From assembly GCF_963678635.1 (NCBI RefSeq), contig NC_087062.1, positions 24,262,177-24,326,176 on the forward strand: a DNA stretch of 64,000 nucleotides. The letters are read 5' to 3'. Below are positions 47,822 through 60,440 of this stretch, one piece after another. Within the stretch, counting starts at the first letter, position 1; each line of letters opens with the position of its first letter. The position numbers and the translations under genes are program-made. Under the pieces are notes generated by a model, which was not told the DNA's origin, did no database searches, and saw nothing but the letters and a program-made list of their open reading frames with translations. This DNA is from Symsagittifera roscoffensis. Its lineage: Eukaryota > Xenacoelomorpha > Acoela > Convolutidae.

Positions 47822-50290
47822 ATGGCGCAGCCAGTAGTTTTTAATCAAGGTGATCAATCAGATCTTTTAGGGGCTCCTGTTTTTTGGCACAAGCCAACCC
47901 CAGACCCGTCTTTTAATTGGGACACTTGGATTGGTCAATTCTTTTTAGCTATCAGACTTGGCAAACACTGTTATCTTAATGATTTTTTCGAAGAACCAAC
48001 CGAGGTTTTTGATGATCCTCCCCCAGAGCAGAAAGAAACGGTGAGTCAGACGCTAATAATCGGGCCAAACGTGAACAAGCGGAAGTTTGGAAAGTCAACG
48101 AACAAAACGCAGAACGCCTTAAAAATGGGCCAAAATTTGACCCAATGCTTTTTTTTCAAAGCAGATCAGAGGGTGAAATCCAGACTATTCTTTTCATTAA
48201 GCACAGAGGGGAAGAGAAACTTTCACTAAAATTAGGCCCACATGAACCTAGTACCTAGCAACCACCTCTTTCAAAGACTTTTACAACCGTTGTACAAATC
48301 TTTTACAGAAAAAAAAAAGAATTTTTTTGTGGTGAAATGTATAACCCTCTACAACCCTTCTTCCCAACATAGCTCATTTTCAAGCCAAAAGTCCTTCAAT
48401 ATCAAGCAGTAACCGATCATATCCCTCATAAAAAAAACAACCTGCAGAAATGCATATCGAGAGCCCGAAGCAGTAAAACCAACTGATGAAGTCTTAGAAG
48501 ATAGGACCAAAGAAGAGTGCAATCTTATCGCTTCCGACAGCGAGACAGAATTCTCAGTATTGAACATAACAAGTTTCGCAGAAAATGACTACCGCAGGCA
48601 ATAAATTCAATCGTCAATGCAGTCGTCACAGAACTTATCCGTCAAAAGACTAGAAGTTATCAATACAAGTTATGGGAAAGACAAACTACAATCAGAGTAA
48701 ATCTGTCTTTCTTCTAATCGACCATTGACACAGGCAGCCGAGCTTCATTTGTAAACAAATGCACAGCCGATATTCATTTAAAATCTGGGGAAAAGTACAC
48801 GTACTCTCATTGGAAAATTGTCTAATTGACGCAAGGTATGTCGACTATAGTAGAAAATCGATCAATTTGCACGGTACGCTAACAGCTAAAATATCAATTA
48901 TAGGTTAGAAAATGGAAAAAGCGGAAAATTACAGAAAAACAGGCAAGATCGTTATTAGGCCTCAATATTCAAGCCCTATTAGGTATACACTCTGTCTAAG
49001 AACGTTTTCAACCAGTTTTAAAATTTCTGATTTACCAATTTGAGAAGCAACCCAATAGTGGGAGTAACCGTTTTTTGCCAGACTTCGAAAGTCTAAGAAC
49101 GATCGCGTACATTCGGTCTTTGAGGACCCTGCTACACTTATCCAAGTGAACGTAAGCAGGGTCCCGGTGCATATTCAACAGAAAGTTGCCCCTAATAGTT
49201 CAAAACTGATAATAGAAGGACACATAAAAAACTAAACAAATGTACCAGCGAAACATTCATTGCATCTTATCTTATTCATAACAGATAAGAAAGCTGAATC
49301 AAACAAATTTGCATTAGATGCAAAACCGATGACTTCCCATATTTTAGAAAAATCAATATCAGATGCCTAAACTCTTAAAACAACTAGATATAACAGTTCA
49401 TTTAATCGATTCCGACAGACAAGGATCAGTCTGGTTTGCCTCTTGGATTTTAAATATACTTTTAGTAAGCTTTAATGTAGCGATTTAGTTAGTAGCCATT
49501 GCAATTTTAATAAAAAAATTTAGCGAATTAACAGGTAGTTATTGTTTTAAAACAAGTTTTTACAGCCTCGCCGACATGTGGAAAAAAATTCCATAGGGCG
49601 ACGGACAACACTTTGCAGATTATATCTGGCGTATTATGCTTTACTGACAATAATTTAAAAAAATTAAACAGTCTGTTTTAGAATACAATTGCATGGCTGA
49701 AGAAGAACTATAGAAACTAGAAAAAATGGTTTTGCCTTAAATTTATCCGAGTGCGAATTCTCATTAAGAATTATTAGCTGGTCAGGTTTCGAAATTGATA
49801 AATACGGGTACATACCGAAGCAATCAAAGGTTGAAACCTTATTGGAACTGAAACCTCCTCCAACCCCTAAACAGCTCAGATTTTATATGTGCGTTTTATA
49901 TCACCTGCAAAAACTCCTGCCCACTTTACATAATTTTACAGAGAATTTTGGACGTTACTTGAATTCCGCAAAAAAATTCTTTAGGAACATTACCAACAAA
50001 TTGCGTTTTGTAATAACAAAAAAGTACCAATACAAATGAATTAGGGTTTCTAACAATTATCTGGTCTTGCGAATAATTTCGAAGTTATTTAAAACGGAAT
50101 AAACTTGAAGTTTTAAACGACGATAAAGCAATCAGATCAGCTTTAAAAACAAACAGAAGAAACAAATTTTAACAATCTTTTAAGAAGATGGGTAGACAGA
50201 CCTTTACTTTTTGACTCTGAAGTCATTAATATCGCAGGATCCAATTTAGGTCTTGTCGATCGCCTTTGTTCATACGCTTCATGAGAATTC
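47822..50290 (+). pseudogene. Degenerate Ty3-like retroelement (gag-pol remnants)
   Basis: Frame 47822-48229 is gag-like (FNWDTWIGQFFLAIRLGK, LNDFFEEPTE). Remnants follow in several frames. An aspartic protease core TIDTGSRASFVNK lies at about 48724. A reverse transcriptase end reads FALNLSECEFS, GFEIDKYGYIPKQSKVETL and PPPTPKQLRFYMCVLYHL (about 49725-49900). An RNase H end reads RRWVDRPLLFDSEVI and GSNLGLVDRL (about 50190-50260). Order and motifs are those of Ty3-type elements. Stops and frameshifts are frequent, so no product is expected. No integrase was recognised. Confidence 0.8.
47823..47837 (+). other. Putative primer binding site (tRNA-Ser-like)
   Basis: TGGCGCAGCCAGTAG follows directly after CA. 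TGG corresponds to the CCA tail of a tRNA, and TGGCGCAG with GTAG resembles the serine-tRNA-type sites of insect 17.6/297-like elements. It overlaps the ATG at 47822 of the gag-like frame. Confidence 0.4.
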
Positions 50291-50439
50291 CCGAACCTTC
50301 TAGTTTTTATGAACGATTTGTTAAACCAATCAACAAACTCTTTGAAGCATTTGATAGTATCGGGAAGATGGAACAGCCTGAGACATTAAGTTATTCATCA
50401 GTAGAACACGTCTAGGCTAAATCTCATATATCACGGGTG

Positions 50440-50850
50440 TCATATCCCAGCCAAAACTAATCATTCTCAACTGTAAATCAATCAAATTCGTTCAACACAT
50501 GGTCATCAAATCGCAAGAGGGCACAAGAAAAGAGGACAAAATCTCCAACCGATCCAAATCAAGCAATCTAAGCCAATATCCGCGAGAGGGTAACGAACCG
50601 GACGTTTTTAGTCTCAGCCGATCAAAATCAAGCTAATTTATTCTCAACTGTCCGCAAGAGGGCACAATGTTACGTGGCTAATAGTTTAGCCAATCAGAAT
50701 CGAGCAACTTCGTTCTAGCACAGTTCCACAAGAAGACTAGATAATTTTGACACTTTACCGCAAGAGGGTCACTCGTAATAATTTGATTACTCCGACCAAT
50801 CAGATCAGTTTATGCAAGTTTGATTCATCGATATGCAGAATTAGTTATCC
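50440..50850. repeat. Degenerate repeat of about 70 bases
   Basis: CGCAAGAGGGCACAA-like motifs at about 50512, 50580, 50651 and 50760 alternate with CCGATCAAAATCAAGC-like motifs at about 50550, 50619, 50690 and 50799. The unit is about 70 bases. It may be the 3' untranslated part or LTR of the preceding Ty3-like element. Confidence 0.6.
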
Positions 50851-51319
50851 ATACTCATAATTGGTCGAACCATGCCACAAACAGTAATCTCACCTCTTGC
50901 TCATCAACTCTCACAACAAACAATAATCATCTTAGTTAATAGCATATTTTTCATTGGGAAAACTAGCTTTTACGATTTTATGACAAGAAAGCTCCCCTGA
51001 AAAACATATAGGCAACCGCCCATCGCAAACTTCAAATTCCCACGAAGTGTGAAAATAACGCAGGTCAATATATTAGAGAAGTCAGTAGTTGAAAAATACA
51101 TGAAATTTTTTCCAGGGCTCACAGGCCCTTTAGACACGGATGTTCCGGCAGAGCTCAACACTCAGAGTCATAAGCAATGCAAACACAAGCAACAATTACG
51201 AGGGATTCTGTCGTATCGACCCTTTCATACGCCTATTCTGGAATTCATTAGCTGTAAATTAGGGATGGATTTTCAGTGTTGACAAGATAGCTAATCCTCA
51301 GTGTCTGTCACAAAGCAGT
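50851..51319. other. No feature recognised
   Basis: A 77-codon frame at 51049-51282 has no family I know. Its composition is similar to the preceding retroelement remnant. Confidence 0.5.
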
Positions 51320-51690
51320 ACCCGCACTGACAGAAATGGTTTCCGGTCGATTTAAATTGATTTTAAATCGATTTTAAATCGATTTAAATCGATTAACCAT
51401 GACCATTTTACGAACTCAAATGGATTTTAAATCGATTTAAATCGATTTTTTTGAAAATTTTAAATCGATTTAAGTGTCTAAAAAATCGATTTAAATCGAT
51501 TTCGATGGATTTTCCGACTCACTAAAATCCATCGGAATCTCACTTAAATCCATCAGAATCTCACTTAAATCCATTTTAAATCGATTTAAATCGATCTTTT
51601 TGAAAATTTTAAATCGATTTAAGTGTCTAAAAAATCGATTCAAATCGATTTCGATGGATTTCACGACACACTAAAATCGATTTTTTTTTG
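51320..51690. repeat. TTTAAATCGA palindromic repeat block
   Basis: Begins ACCCGCACTGACAG, which recalls the ACCCGCACCGAG end of the 27819-28783 element. About 20 copies of AAATCGATTTAAATCGATTT-like palindromes follow, with a roughly 120-base internal duplication (for example TTTTTGAAAATTTTAAATCG twice). No matching right end found. Confidence 0.7.
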
Positions 51691-51763
51691 CTAACAAGGC
51701 AAAAAAAACATGCAACTTAGAAAACTAATTAAAATTTTGATTTTTTAAATAAAAACACACGTA

Positions 51764-52370
51764 CCAGATATTTCAAAATTATGCAATGAAATCATAGAAA
51801 ATCATCATTGTAAATCAGATGTTGTGCATTAACATATGTAACAAATCAAAAAAATTGTCAAAATAAACCAGATTTTGAGCTCAAAATTATGCAATGAAAT
51901 CATAGAAAATCATCATTGTAAATCAGATGTTGTGCATTAACATATGTAACAAATCAAGAAAATTGTCAAAATAAACCAGATTTTGAGCTCAAAATTATGC
52001 AATTAAATCATAGAAAATCATCATTGTAAATCAGGTTTTGTTCATTAACATATGTAACAAATCAAGAAAATTGTCAAAATAAACCAGATTTTGAGCTCAA
52101 AAATATGCAATTAAATCATAGAAAATCATCATTGTAAATCAGGTTTTGTTCATTAACATATGTAACAAATCAAGAAAATTGTCAAAATAAACCAGATTTT
52201 GAGCTCAAAATTATGCAATGAAATCATAGAAAATCATCATTGTAAATCAGATGTTGTGCATTAACATATGTAACAAATCAAGAAAATTGTCAAAATAAAC
52301 CAGATTTTGAGCTCAAAATTATGCAATGAAATCATAGAAAATCATCATTGTAAATCAGGTTTTGAGTTCA
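51764..52370. repeat. 108-base satellite, first array
   Basis: GATTTTGAGCTCAAAATTAT recurs at 51871, 51979, 52087, 52195 and 52303, so the period is exactly 108 bases. Variants alternate (AGATGTTGTGCATT versus AGGTTTTGTTCATT), suggesting a higher-order pattern. Confidence 0.95.
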
Positions 52371-52454
52371 AAAAATAGTCCATTCTTAAGATTGTTTTGC
52401 TTTTTTTCTTTTGAATGTGAGTTCATTTGTTGCATTGACATTCATTTGTTGCCT

Positions 52455-54630
52455 AAGACAGCACAGGCAGAGAACCAGCCAAGCACAATCGACGAAGCCA
52501 ACTGCGCCAGAGGCCTAAACAGCATAGTAAAATTTGATATATATCAAAATACATCACACAACACAACACAAGGCAAACAGTGCGCGAGCAAATGCACAGT
52601 TTGCCTACCCCCTCAGCTAAACTGAAAGCCTCAAGAGCGCCGCGAACGAGCAACCTTAAACTTGGACACTAGACTAAGCAAAAAGCCACTTGGGCTGAGC
52701 AGGCAACGCAAAAAAAGAACCTAAGCTAGCACTAGGGGAGGGGAGAACACACATACCTGAGGTTGAAGAGACGGTCCAGGAAAACAACTGCTGCACCAGG
52801 CAACACAGGCAGAGAACCAGCCAAGCTCAAGCGACGAAGCCAACTGCGCCTGAGGCCTAAGCAACATAGTAAAATTTGATATATATCAAAATACATCACA
52901 CAACACAACACAAGGCAAACAGTGCGCGAGCAAATGCACAGTTTGCCTACCCCCTCAGCTAAACTGAAAGCCTCAAGAGCGCCGCGAACAAGCAACCTTA
53001 AACTTAGAAACTAGACTAAGCAAAAAGCCACTTGGGCTGAGCAGGCAACAAAAAAAAGAACCTAAGCTAGCACTAGGGGAGGGGAGAACACACATACCTG
53101 AGGTTGAAGAGACGGTCCAGGAAGACAACTGCTGCACCAGGCAACACAGGCAGAGAACCAGCCAAGCTCAAGCGACGAAGCCAACTGCGCCTGAGGCCTA
53201 AGCAGCATAGTAAAATTTGATATATATCAAAATACATCACACAACACAACACAAGGCAAACAGTGCGCGAGCAAATGCACAGTTTGCCTACCCCCTCAGC
53301 TAAACTAAAAGCCTCAAGAGCGCCGCGAACAAGCAACCTTAAACTTAGACACTAGACTAAGCAAAAAGCCACTTGGGCTGAGCAGGCAACTCAAAAAAAG
53401 AACCTAAGCTAGCACTAGGGGAGGGGAGAACACACATACCTGAGGTTGAAGAGACGGTCCAGGAAGACAACTGCTGCACCAGGCAACACAGGCAGAGAAC
53501 CAGCCAAGCACAAGCGACGAAGCCAACTGCGCTTGAGGCCTAAACAGCATAGTAAAATTTGATATATATCAAAATACATTACACAACACAACACAAGGCA
53601 AACAGTGCGCGAGCAAATGCACAGTTTGCCTACCCCCTCAGCTAAACTGAAAGCCTCAAGAGCGCCGCGAACAAGCAACCTTAAACTTAGACACTAGACT
53701 AAGCAAAAAGCCACTTGGGCTGAGCAGGCAACGCAAAAAAAAGAACCTAAGCTAGCACTAGGGGAGGGGAGAACACACATACCTGAGGTTGAAGAGAAGG
53801 TCCAGGAAGACAACTGCTGCACCAGGCAACACAGGCAGAGAACCAGCCAAGCACAAGCGACGAAGCCAACTGCGCCTGAGGCCTAAACAGCATAGTAAAA
53901 TTTGATATATATCAAAATACATCACACAACACAAGGCAAACAGTGCGCGAGCAAATGCACAGTTTGCCTACCCCCTCAGCTAAACTGAAAGCCTCAAGAG
54001 CGCCGCGAACGAGCAACCTTAAACTTGGACACTAGACTAAGCAAAAAGCCACTTGGGCTGAGCAGGCAACGCAAAAAAAAGAACCTAAGCTAGCACTAGG
54101 GGAGGGGAGAACACACATACCTGAGGTTGAAGAGACGAGCCAGGAAAACAACTGCTGCACCAGGCAACACAGGCAGAGAACCAGCCAAGCTCAAGCGACG
54201 AAGCCAACTGCGCCTGAGGCCTAAGCAACATAGTAAAATTTGATATATTCAAAATACATCACACAACACAACACAAGGCAAACAGTGCGCGAGCAAATGC
54301 ACAGTTTGCCTACCCCCTCAGCTAAACTGAAAGCCTCAAGAGCGCCGCGAACAAGCAACCTTAAACTTAGACACTAGACTAAGCAAAAAGCCACTTGGGC
54401 TGAGCAGGCAACGCAAAAAAAAGAACCTAAGCTAGCACTAGGGGAGGGGAGAACACACATACCTGAGGTTGAAGAGACGGTCCAGGAAGACAACTGCTGC
54501 ACCAGGCAACACAGGCAGAGAACCAGCCAAGCTCAAGCGACGAAGCCAACTGCGCCTGAGGCCTAAACAGCATAGTAAAATTTGATATATATCAAAATAC
54601 ATCACACAACACAACACAAGGCAAACAGTG
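52455..54630. repeat. 342-base satellite, first array (about 6 units)
   Basis: Six units marked by CACACATACCTGAGG at about 52750, 53091, 53433, 53775, 54117 and 54457, plus a partial one at the left edge. Each has AAATTTGATATATATCAAAA (with the 16-base palindrome TTTGATATATATCAAA). Each also has arms AGGCAAAC and GTTTGCCT around GTGC/GCAC, and ATACCTGAGG, which on the minus strand is CCTCAG|GTAT. The array ends abruptly in the palindrome-hairpin region at 54630. Confidence 0.95.
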
Positions 54631-55200
54631 TAAATCATCATTGTAAATCAGATGTTGTGCATTAACATATGTAACAAATCAAAAAAATTGTCAAAATAAA
54701 CCAGATTTTGAGCTCAAAATTATGCAATGAAATCATAGAAAATCATCATTGTAAATCAGATGTTGTGCATTAACATATGTAACAAATCAAGAAAATTGTC
54801 AAAATAAACCAGATTTTGAGCTCAAAATTATGCAATTAAATCATAGAAAATCATCATTGTAAATCAGGTTTTGTTCATTAACATATGTAACAAATCAAGA
54901 AAATTGTCAAAATAAACCAGATTTTGAGCTCAAAACTATGCAATTAAATCATAGAAAATCATCATTGTAAATCAGGTTTTGTTCATTAACATATGTAACA
55001 AATCAAGAAAATTGTCAAAATAAACCAGATTTTGAGCTCAAAATTATGCAATGAAATCATAGAAAATCATCATTGTAAATCAGATGTTGTGCATTAACAT
55101 ATGTAACAAATCAAGAAAATTGTCAAAATAAACCAGATTTTGAGCTCAAAATTATGCAATGAAATCATAGAAAATCATCATTGTAAATCAGGTTTTGAGT
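54631..55200. repeat. 108-base satellite, second array
   Basis: Same 108-base unit and the same order of variants as 51799-52370, at an offset of 2833 bases. The left junction cuts into a 342-base unit (GGCAAACAGTG joined to TAAATCATC), marking the duplication breakpoint. Confidence 0.95.
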
Positions 55201-55287
55201 TCAAAAAATAATCCATTCTTGAGATTGTTTTGCTTTTTTTCTTTTGAATGTGAGTTCATTTGTTGCATTGACATTCATTTGTTGCCT
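55201..55287. repeat. Unique spacer copied with the satellites
   Basis: TTCTTTTGAATGTGAGTTCA followed by TTTGTTGCATTGACATTC joins the 108-base and 342-base arrays here and at 52371-52454, with two or three differences. Confidence 0.9.
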
Positions 55288-58200
55288 AAGACAGCACAGG
55301 CAGAGAACTAGCCAAGCACAATCGACGAAGCCAACTGCGCCAGAGGCCTAAACAGCATAGTAAAATTTGATATATATCAAAATACATCACACAACACAAC
55401 ACAAGGCAAACAGTGCGCGAGCAAATGCACAGTTTGCCTACCCCCTCAGCTAAACTGAAAGCCTCAAGAGCGCCGCGAACGAGCAACCTTAAACTTGGAC
55501 ACTAGACTAAGCAAAAAGCCACTTGGGCTGAGCAGGCAACGCAAAAAAAGAACCTAAGCTAGCACTAGGGGAGGGGAGAACACACATACCTGAGGTTGAA
55601 GAGACGGTCCAGGAAAACAACTGCTGCACCAGGCAACACAGGCAGAGAACCAGCCAAGCTCAAACGACGAAGCCAACTGCGCCTGAGGCCTAAGCAACAT
55701 AGTAAAATTTGATATATATCAAAATACATCACACAACACAACACAAGGCAAACAGTGCGCGAGCAAATGCACAGTTTGCCTACCCCCTCAGCTAAACTGA
55801 AAACCTCAAGAGCGCCGCGAACAAGCAACCTTAAACTTAGAAACTAGACTAAGCAAAAAGCCACTTGGGCTGAGCAGGCAACAAAAAAAAGAACCTAAGC
55901 TAGCACTAGGGGAGGGGAGAACACACATACCTGAGGTTGAAGAGACGGTCCAGGAAGACAACTGCTGCACCAGGCAACACAGGCAGAGAACCAGCCAAGC
56001 TCAAGCGACGAAGCCAACTGCGCCTGAGGCCTAAGCAGCATAGTAAAATTTGATATATATCAAAATACATCACACAACACAACACAAGGCAAACAGTGCG
56101 CGAGCAAATGCACAGTTTGCCTACCCCCTCAGCTAAACTAAAAGCCTCAAGAGCGCCGCGAACAAGCAACCTTAAACTTAGACACTAGACTAAGCAAAAA
56201 GCCACTTGGGCTGAGCAGGCAACTAAAAAAAAGAACCTAAGCTAGCACTAGGGGAGGGGAGAACACACATACCTGAGGTTGAAGAGACGGTCCAGGAAGA
56301 CAACTGCTGCACCAGGCAACACAGGCAGAGAACCAGCCAAGCACAAGCGACGAAGCCAACTGCGCTTGAGGCCTAAACAGCATAGTAAAATTTGATATAT
56401 ATCAAAATACATTACACAACACAGCACAAGGCAAACAGTGCGCGAGCAAATGCACAGTTTGCCTACCCCCTCAGCTAAACTGAAAGCCTCAAGAGCGCCG
56501 CGAACGAGCAACCTTAAACTTGGACACTAGACTAAGCAAAAAGCCACTTGGGCTGAGCAGGCAACGCAAAAAAAAGAACCTAAGCTAGCACTAGGGGAGG
56601 GGAGAACACACATACCTGAGGTTGAAGAGACGAGCCAGGAAAACAACTGCTGCACCAGGCAACACAGGCAGAGAACCAGCCAAGCTCAAGCGACGAAGCC
56701 AACTGCGCCTGAGGCCTAAGCAACATAGTAAAATTTGATATATTCAAAATACATCACACAACACAACACAAGGCAAACAGTGCGCGAGCAAATGCACAGT
56801 TTGCCTACCCCCTCAGCTAAACTGAAAGCCTCAAGAGCGCCGCGAACAAGCAACCTTAAACTTAGACACTAGACTAAGCAAAAAGCCACTTGGGCTGAGC
56901 AGGCAACGCAAAAAAAAGAACCTAAGCTAGCATTAGGGGAGGGGAGAACACACATACCTGAGGTTGAAGAGACGGTCCAGGAAGACAACTGCTGCACCAG
57001 GCAACACAGGCAGAGAACCAGCCAAGCTCAAGCGACGAAGCCAACTGCGCCTGAGGCCTAAACAGCATAGTAAAATTTGATATATATCAAAATACATCAC
57101 ACAACACAACACAAGGCAAACAGTGCGCGAGCAAATGCACAGTTTGCCTACCCCCTCAGCTAAACTGAAAGCCTCAAGAGCGCCGCGAACAAGCAACCTT
57201 AAACTTGGACACTAGACTAAGCAAAAAGCCACTTGGGCTGAGCAGGCAACGCAAAAAAAGAACCTAAGCTAGCACTAGGGGAGAGGAGAACACACATACC
57301 TGAGGTTGAAGAGACGGTCCAGGAAGACAACTGCTGCACCAGGCAACAAAGGCAGAGAACCAGCCAAGCACAAGGGACGAAGCCAACTGCGCTTGAGGCC
57401 TAAACAGCATAGTAAAATTTGATATATATCAAAATACATCACACAACACAACACAAGGCAAACAGTGCGCGAGCAAATGCACAGTTTGCCTACCCCCTCA
57501 GCTAAACTGAAAGCCTCAAGAGCGCCGCGAACAAGCAACCTTAAACTTAGACACTAGACTAAGCAAAAAGCCACTTGGGCTGAGCAGGCAACGCAAAAAA
57601 AGAACCTAAGCTAGCACTAGGGGAGGGGAGAACACACATACCTGAGGTTGAAGAGACGGTCCAGGAAGACAACTGCTGTACCAGGCAACACATGCAGAGA
57701 ACCAGCCAAGCACAAGCGACGAAGCCAACTGCGCCTGAGGCCTAAACAGCATAGTAAAGTTTGATATATATCAAAAAACATCACACAACACAACACAAGG
57801 CAAACAGTGCGCGAGCAAAAGCACAGTTTGCCTACCCCCTCAGCTAAACTGAAAGCCTCAAGAGCGCCGCGAACAAGCAACCTTAAACTTAGACACTAGA
57901 CTAAGCAAAAAGCCACTTGGGCTGAGCAGGCAACGCAAAAAAAGAACCTAAGCTAGCACTAGGGGAGGGGAGAACACACATACCTGAGGTTGAAGAGACG
58001 GTCCAGGAAGACAACTGCTGCACCAGGCAACACAGGCAGAGAACCAGCCAAGCACAAGCGACGAAGCCAACTGCGCCTGAGGCCTAAACAGCATAGTAAA
58101 ATTTGATATATATCAAAATACATCACACAACACAACACAAGGCAAACAGTGCGCAAGCAAATGCACAGTTTGCCTACCCCCTCAGCTAAACTGAAAGCCT

Positions 58201-60440
58201 CAAGAGCGCCGCGAACAAGCAACCTTAAACTTAGACACTAGACTAAGCAAAAAGCCACTTGGGCTGAGCAGGCAACGCAAAAAAAGAACCTAAGCTAGCA
58301 CTAGGGGAGGGGAGAACACACATACCTGAGGTTGAAGAGACGAACCAGGAAGACAACTGCTGCACCAGGCAACACAGGCAGAGAACCAGCCAAGCACAAG
58401 CGACGAAGCCAACTGCGCCTGAGGCCTAAAACGCATAGTAAAATTTGATATATATCAAAATACATCACACAACACAACACAAGGCAAACAGTGCGCGAGC
58501 AAATGCACAATTTGCCTACCCCCTCAGCTAAACTGAAAGCCTCAAGAGCGCCGCGAACAAGCAACCTTAAACTTAGACACTAGACTAAGCAAAAAGCCAC
58601 TTGGGCTGAGCAGGCAACGCAAAAAAAGAACCTAAGCTAGCACTAGGGGAGAGGAGAACACACAGACCTGAGGTTGAAGAGACGGTCCAGGAAGACAACT
58701 GCTGCACCAGGCAACACAGGCAGAGAACCAGCCAAGCTCAAGCGACGAAGCCAACTGCGCCTGAGGCCTAAACAGCATAGTAAAATTTGATATATATCAA
58801 AATACATCACACAACACAACACAAGGCAAACAGTGCGCGAGCAAATGCAGTTTGCCTACCCCCTCAGCTAAACTGAAAGCCTCAAGAGCGCCGCGAACAA
58901 GCAACCTTAAACTTAGACACTAGACTAAGCAAAAAGCCACTTGGGCTGAGCAGGCAACGCAAAAAAAGAACCTAAGCTAGCACTAGGGGAGAGGAGAACA
59001 CACAGACCTGAGGTTGAAGAGACGGTCCAGGAAGACAACTGCTGCACCAGGCAACACAGGCAGAGAACCAGCCAAGCTCAAGCGACGAAGCCAACTGCGC
59101 CTGAGGCCTAAACAGCATAGTAAAATTTGATATATATCAAAATACATCACACAACACAACACAAGGCAAACAGTGCGCGAGCAAATGCAGTTTGCCTACC
59201 CCCTCAGCTAAACTGAAAGCCTCAAGAGCGCCGCGAACAAGCAACCTTAAACTTAGACACTAGACTAAGCAAAAAGCCACTTGGGCTGAGCAGGCAACGC
59301 AAAACAAAAACCTAAGCTGCACTAGGGGAGAGGAGAACACACATACCTGAGGTTGAAGAGACGGTCCAGGAAGACAACTGCTGCACCAGGCAACACAGGC
59401 AGAGAACCAGCCAAGCTCAAGCGACGAAGCCAACTGCGCCTGAGGCCTAAACAGCATAGTAAAATTTGATATATATCAAAATACATCACACAACACAACA
59501 CAAGGCAAACAGTGCGCGAGCAAATGCACAGTTTGCCTACCCCCTCAGCTAAACTGAAAGCCTCAAGAGCGCCGCGAACAAGCAACCTTAAACTTAGACA
59601 CTAGACTAAGCAAGAAGCCACTTGGGTTGAGCAGGCAACGCAAAAAAAGAACCTAAGCTAGCACTAGGGGAGAGGAGAACACACATACCTGAGGTTGAAG
59701 AGACGGTCCAGGAAGACAACTGCTGCACCAGGCAACACAGGCACAGAACCAGCCAAGCTCAAGCGACGAAGCCAACTGCGCCTGAGGCCTAAACAGCATA
59801 GTAAAATTTGATATATATCAAAATACATCACACAACACAACACAAGGCAACCAGTGCGCGAGCAAATGCACAGTTTGCCTACCCCCTCAGCTAAACTGAA
59901 AGCCTCAAGAGCGCCGCGAACAAGCAACCTTAAACTTAGACACTAGACTAAGCAAAAAGCCACTTGGGCTGAGCAGGCAACGCAAAAAAAGAACCTAAGC
60001 TAGCACTAGGGGAGAGGAGAACACACATACCTGAGGTTGAAGAGACGGTCCAGGAAGACAACTGCTGCACCAGGCAACAAAGGCAGAGAACCAGCCAAGC
60101 ACAAGCGACGAAGCCAACTGCGCCTGAGACCTAAACAGCATAGTAAAATTTGATATATATCAAAATACATCACACAACACAACACAAGGCAAACAGTGCG
60201 CGAGCAAATGCACAGTTTGCCTACCCCCTCAGCTAAACTGAAAGCCTCAAGAGCGCCGCGAACAAGCAACCTTAAACTTAGACACTAGACTAAGCAAAAA
60301 GCCACTTGGGCTGAGCAGGCAACGCAAAAAAAAGAACCTAAGCTAGCACTAGGGGAGGGGAGAACACACATACCTGAGGTTGAAGAGACGGTCCAGGAAG
60401 ACAACTGCTGCACCAGGCAACACAGGCAGAGAACCAGTCA
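55288..60440. repeat. 342-base satellite, second array (about 15 units)
   Basis: Marker CACACATACCTGAGG (or CACACAGACCTGAGG) recurs about every 342 bases from 55583 to 60367. Units differ by a few substitutions and small indels: CAAATGCAGTTTGCC lacks CA in two units, and GATATATTCAAAA lacks AT in two. The array ends at ACAGGCAGAGAACCAGTCAA, close to the point in the unit where both arrays begin. The first units repeat 52455-54630, minus one unit. Minus-strand 87-codon frames exist in most units but start at TTG. Confidence 0.95.

Noticed and set aside
47400-51000. A complete pair of LTRs around the Ty3-like element
   Set aside because: I compared the region ending at 47822 with the sequence after 50290 and found no convincing direct repeat, so only a possible left boundary is reported.
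52453-60269. About 17 minus-strand frames of 65-87 codons repeated through the 342-base satellite
   Set aside because: They begin at TTG, not ATG. Their unit length is a multiple of three by chance, stops bound each unit, and differences among units include amino-acid changes and frame breaks. The protein looks like no known family. They are best explained as satellite shadows.
52455-60440. CRISPR-like regular repeats
   Set aside because: Units are contiguous with no unique spacers, and the sequence is animal. It is an ordinary satellite arrangement.
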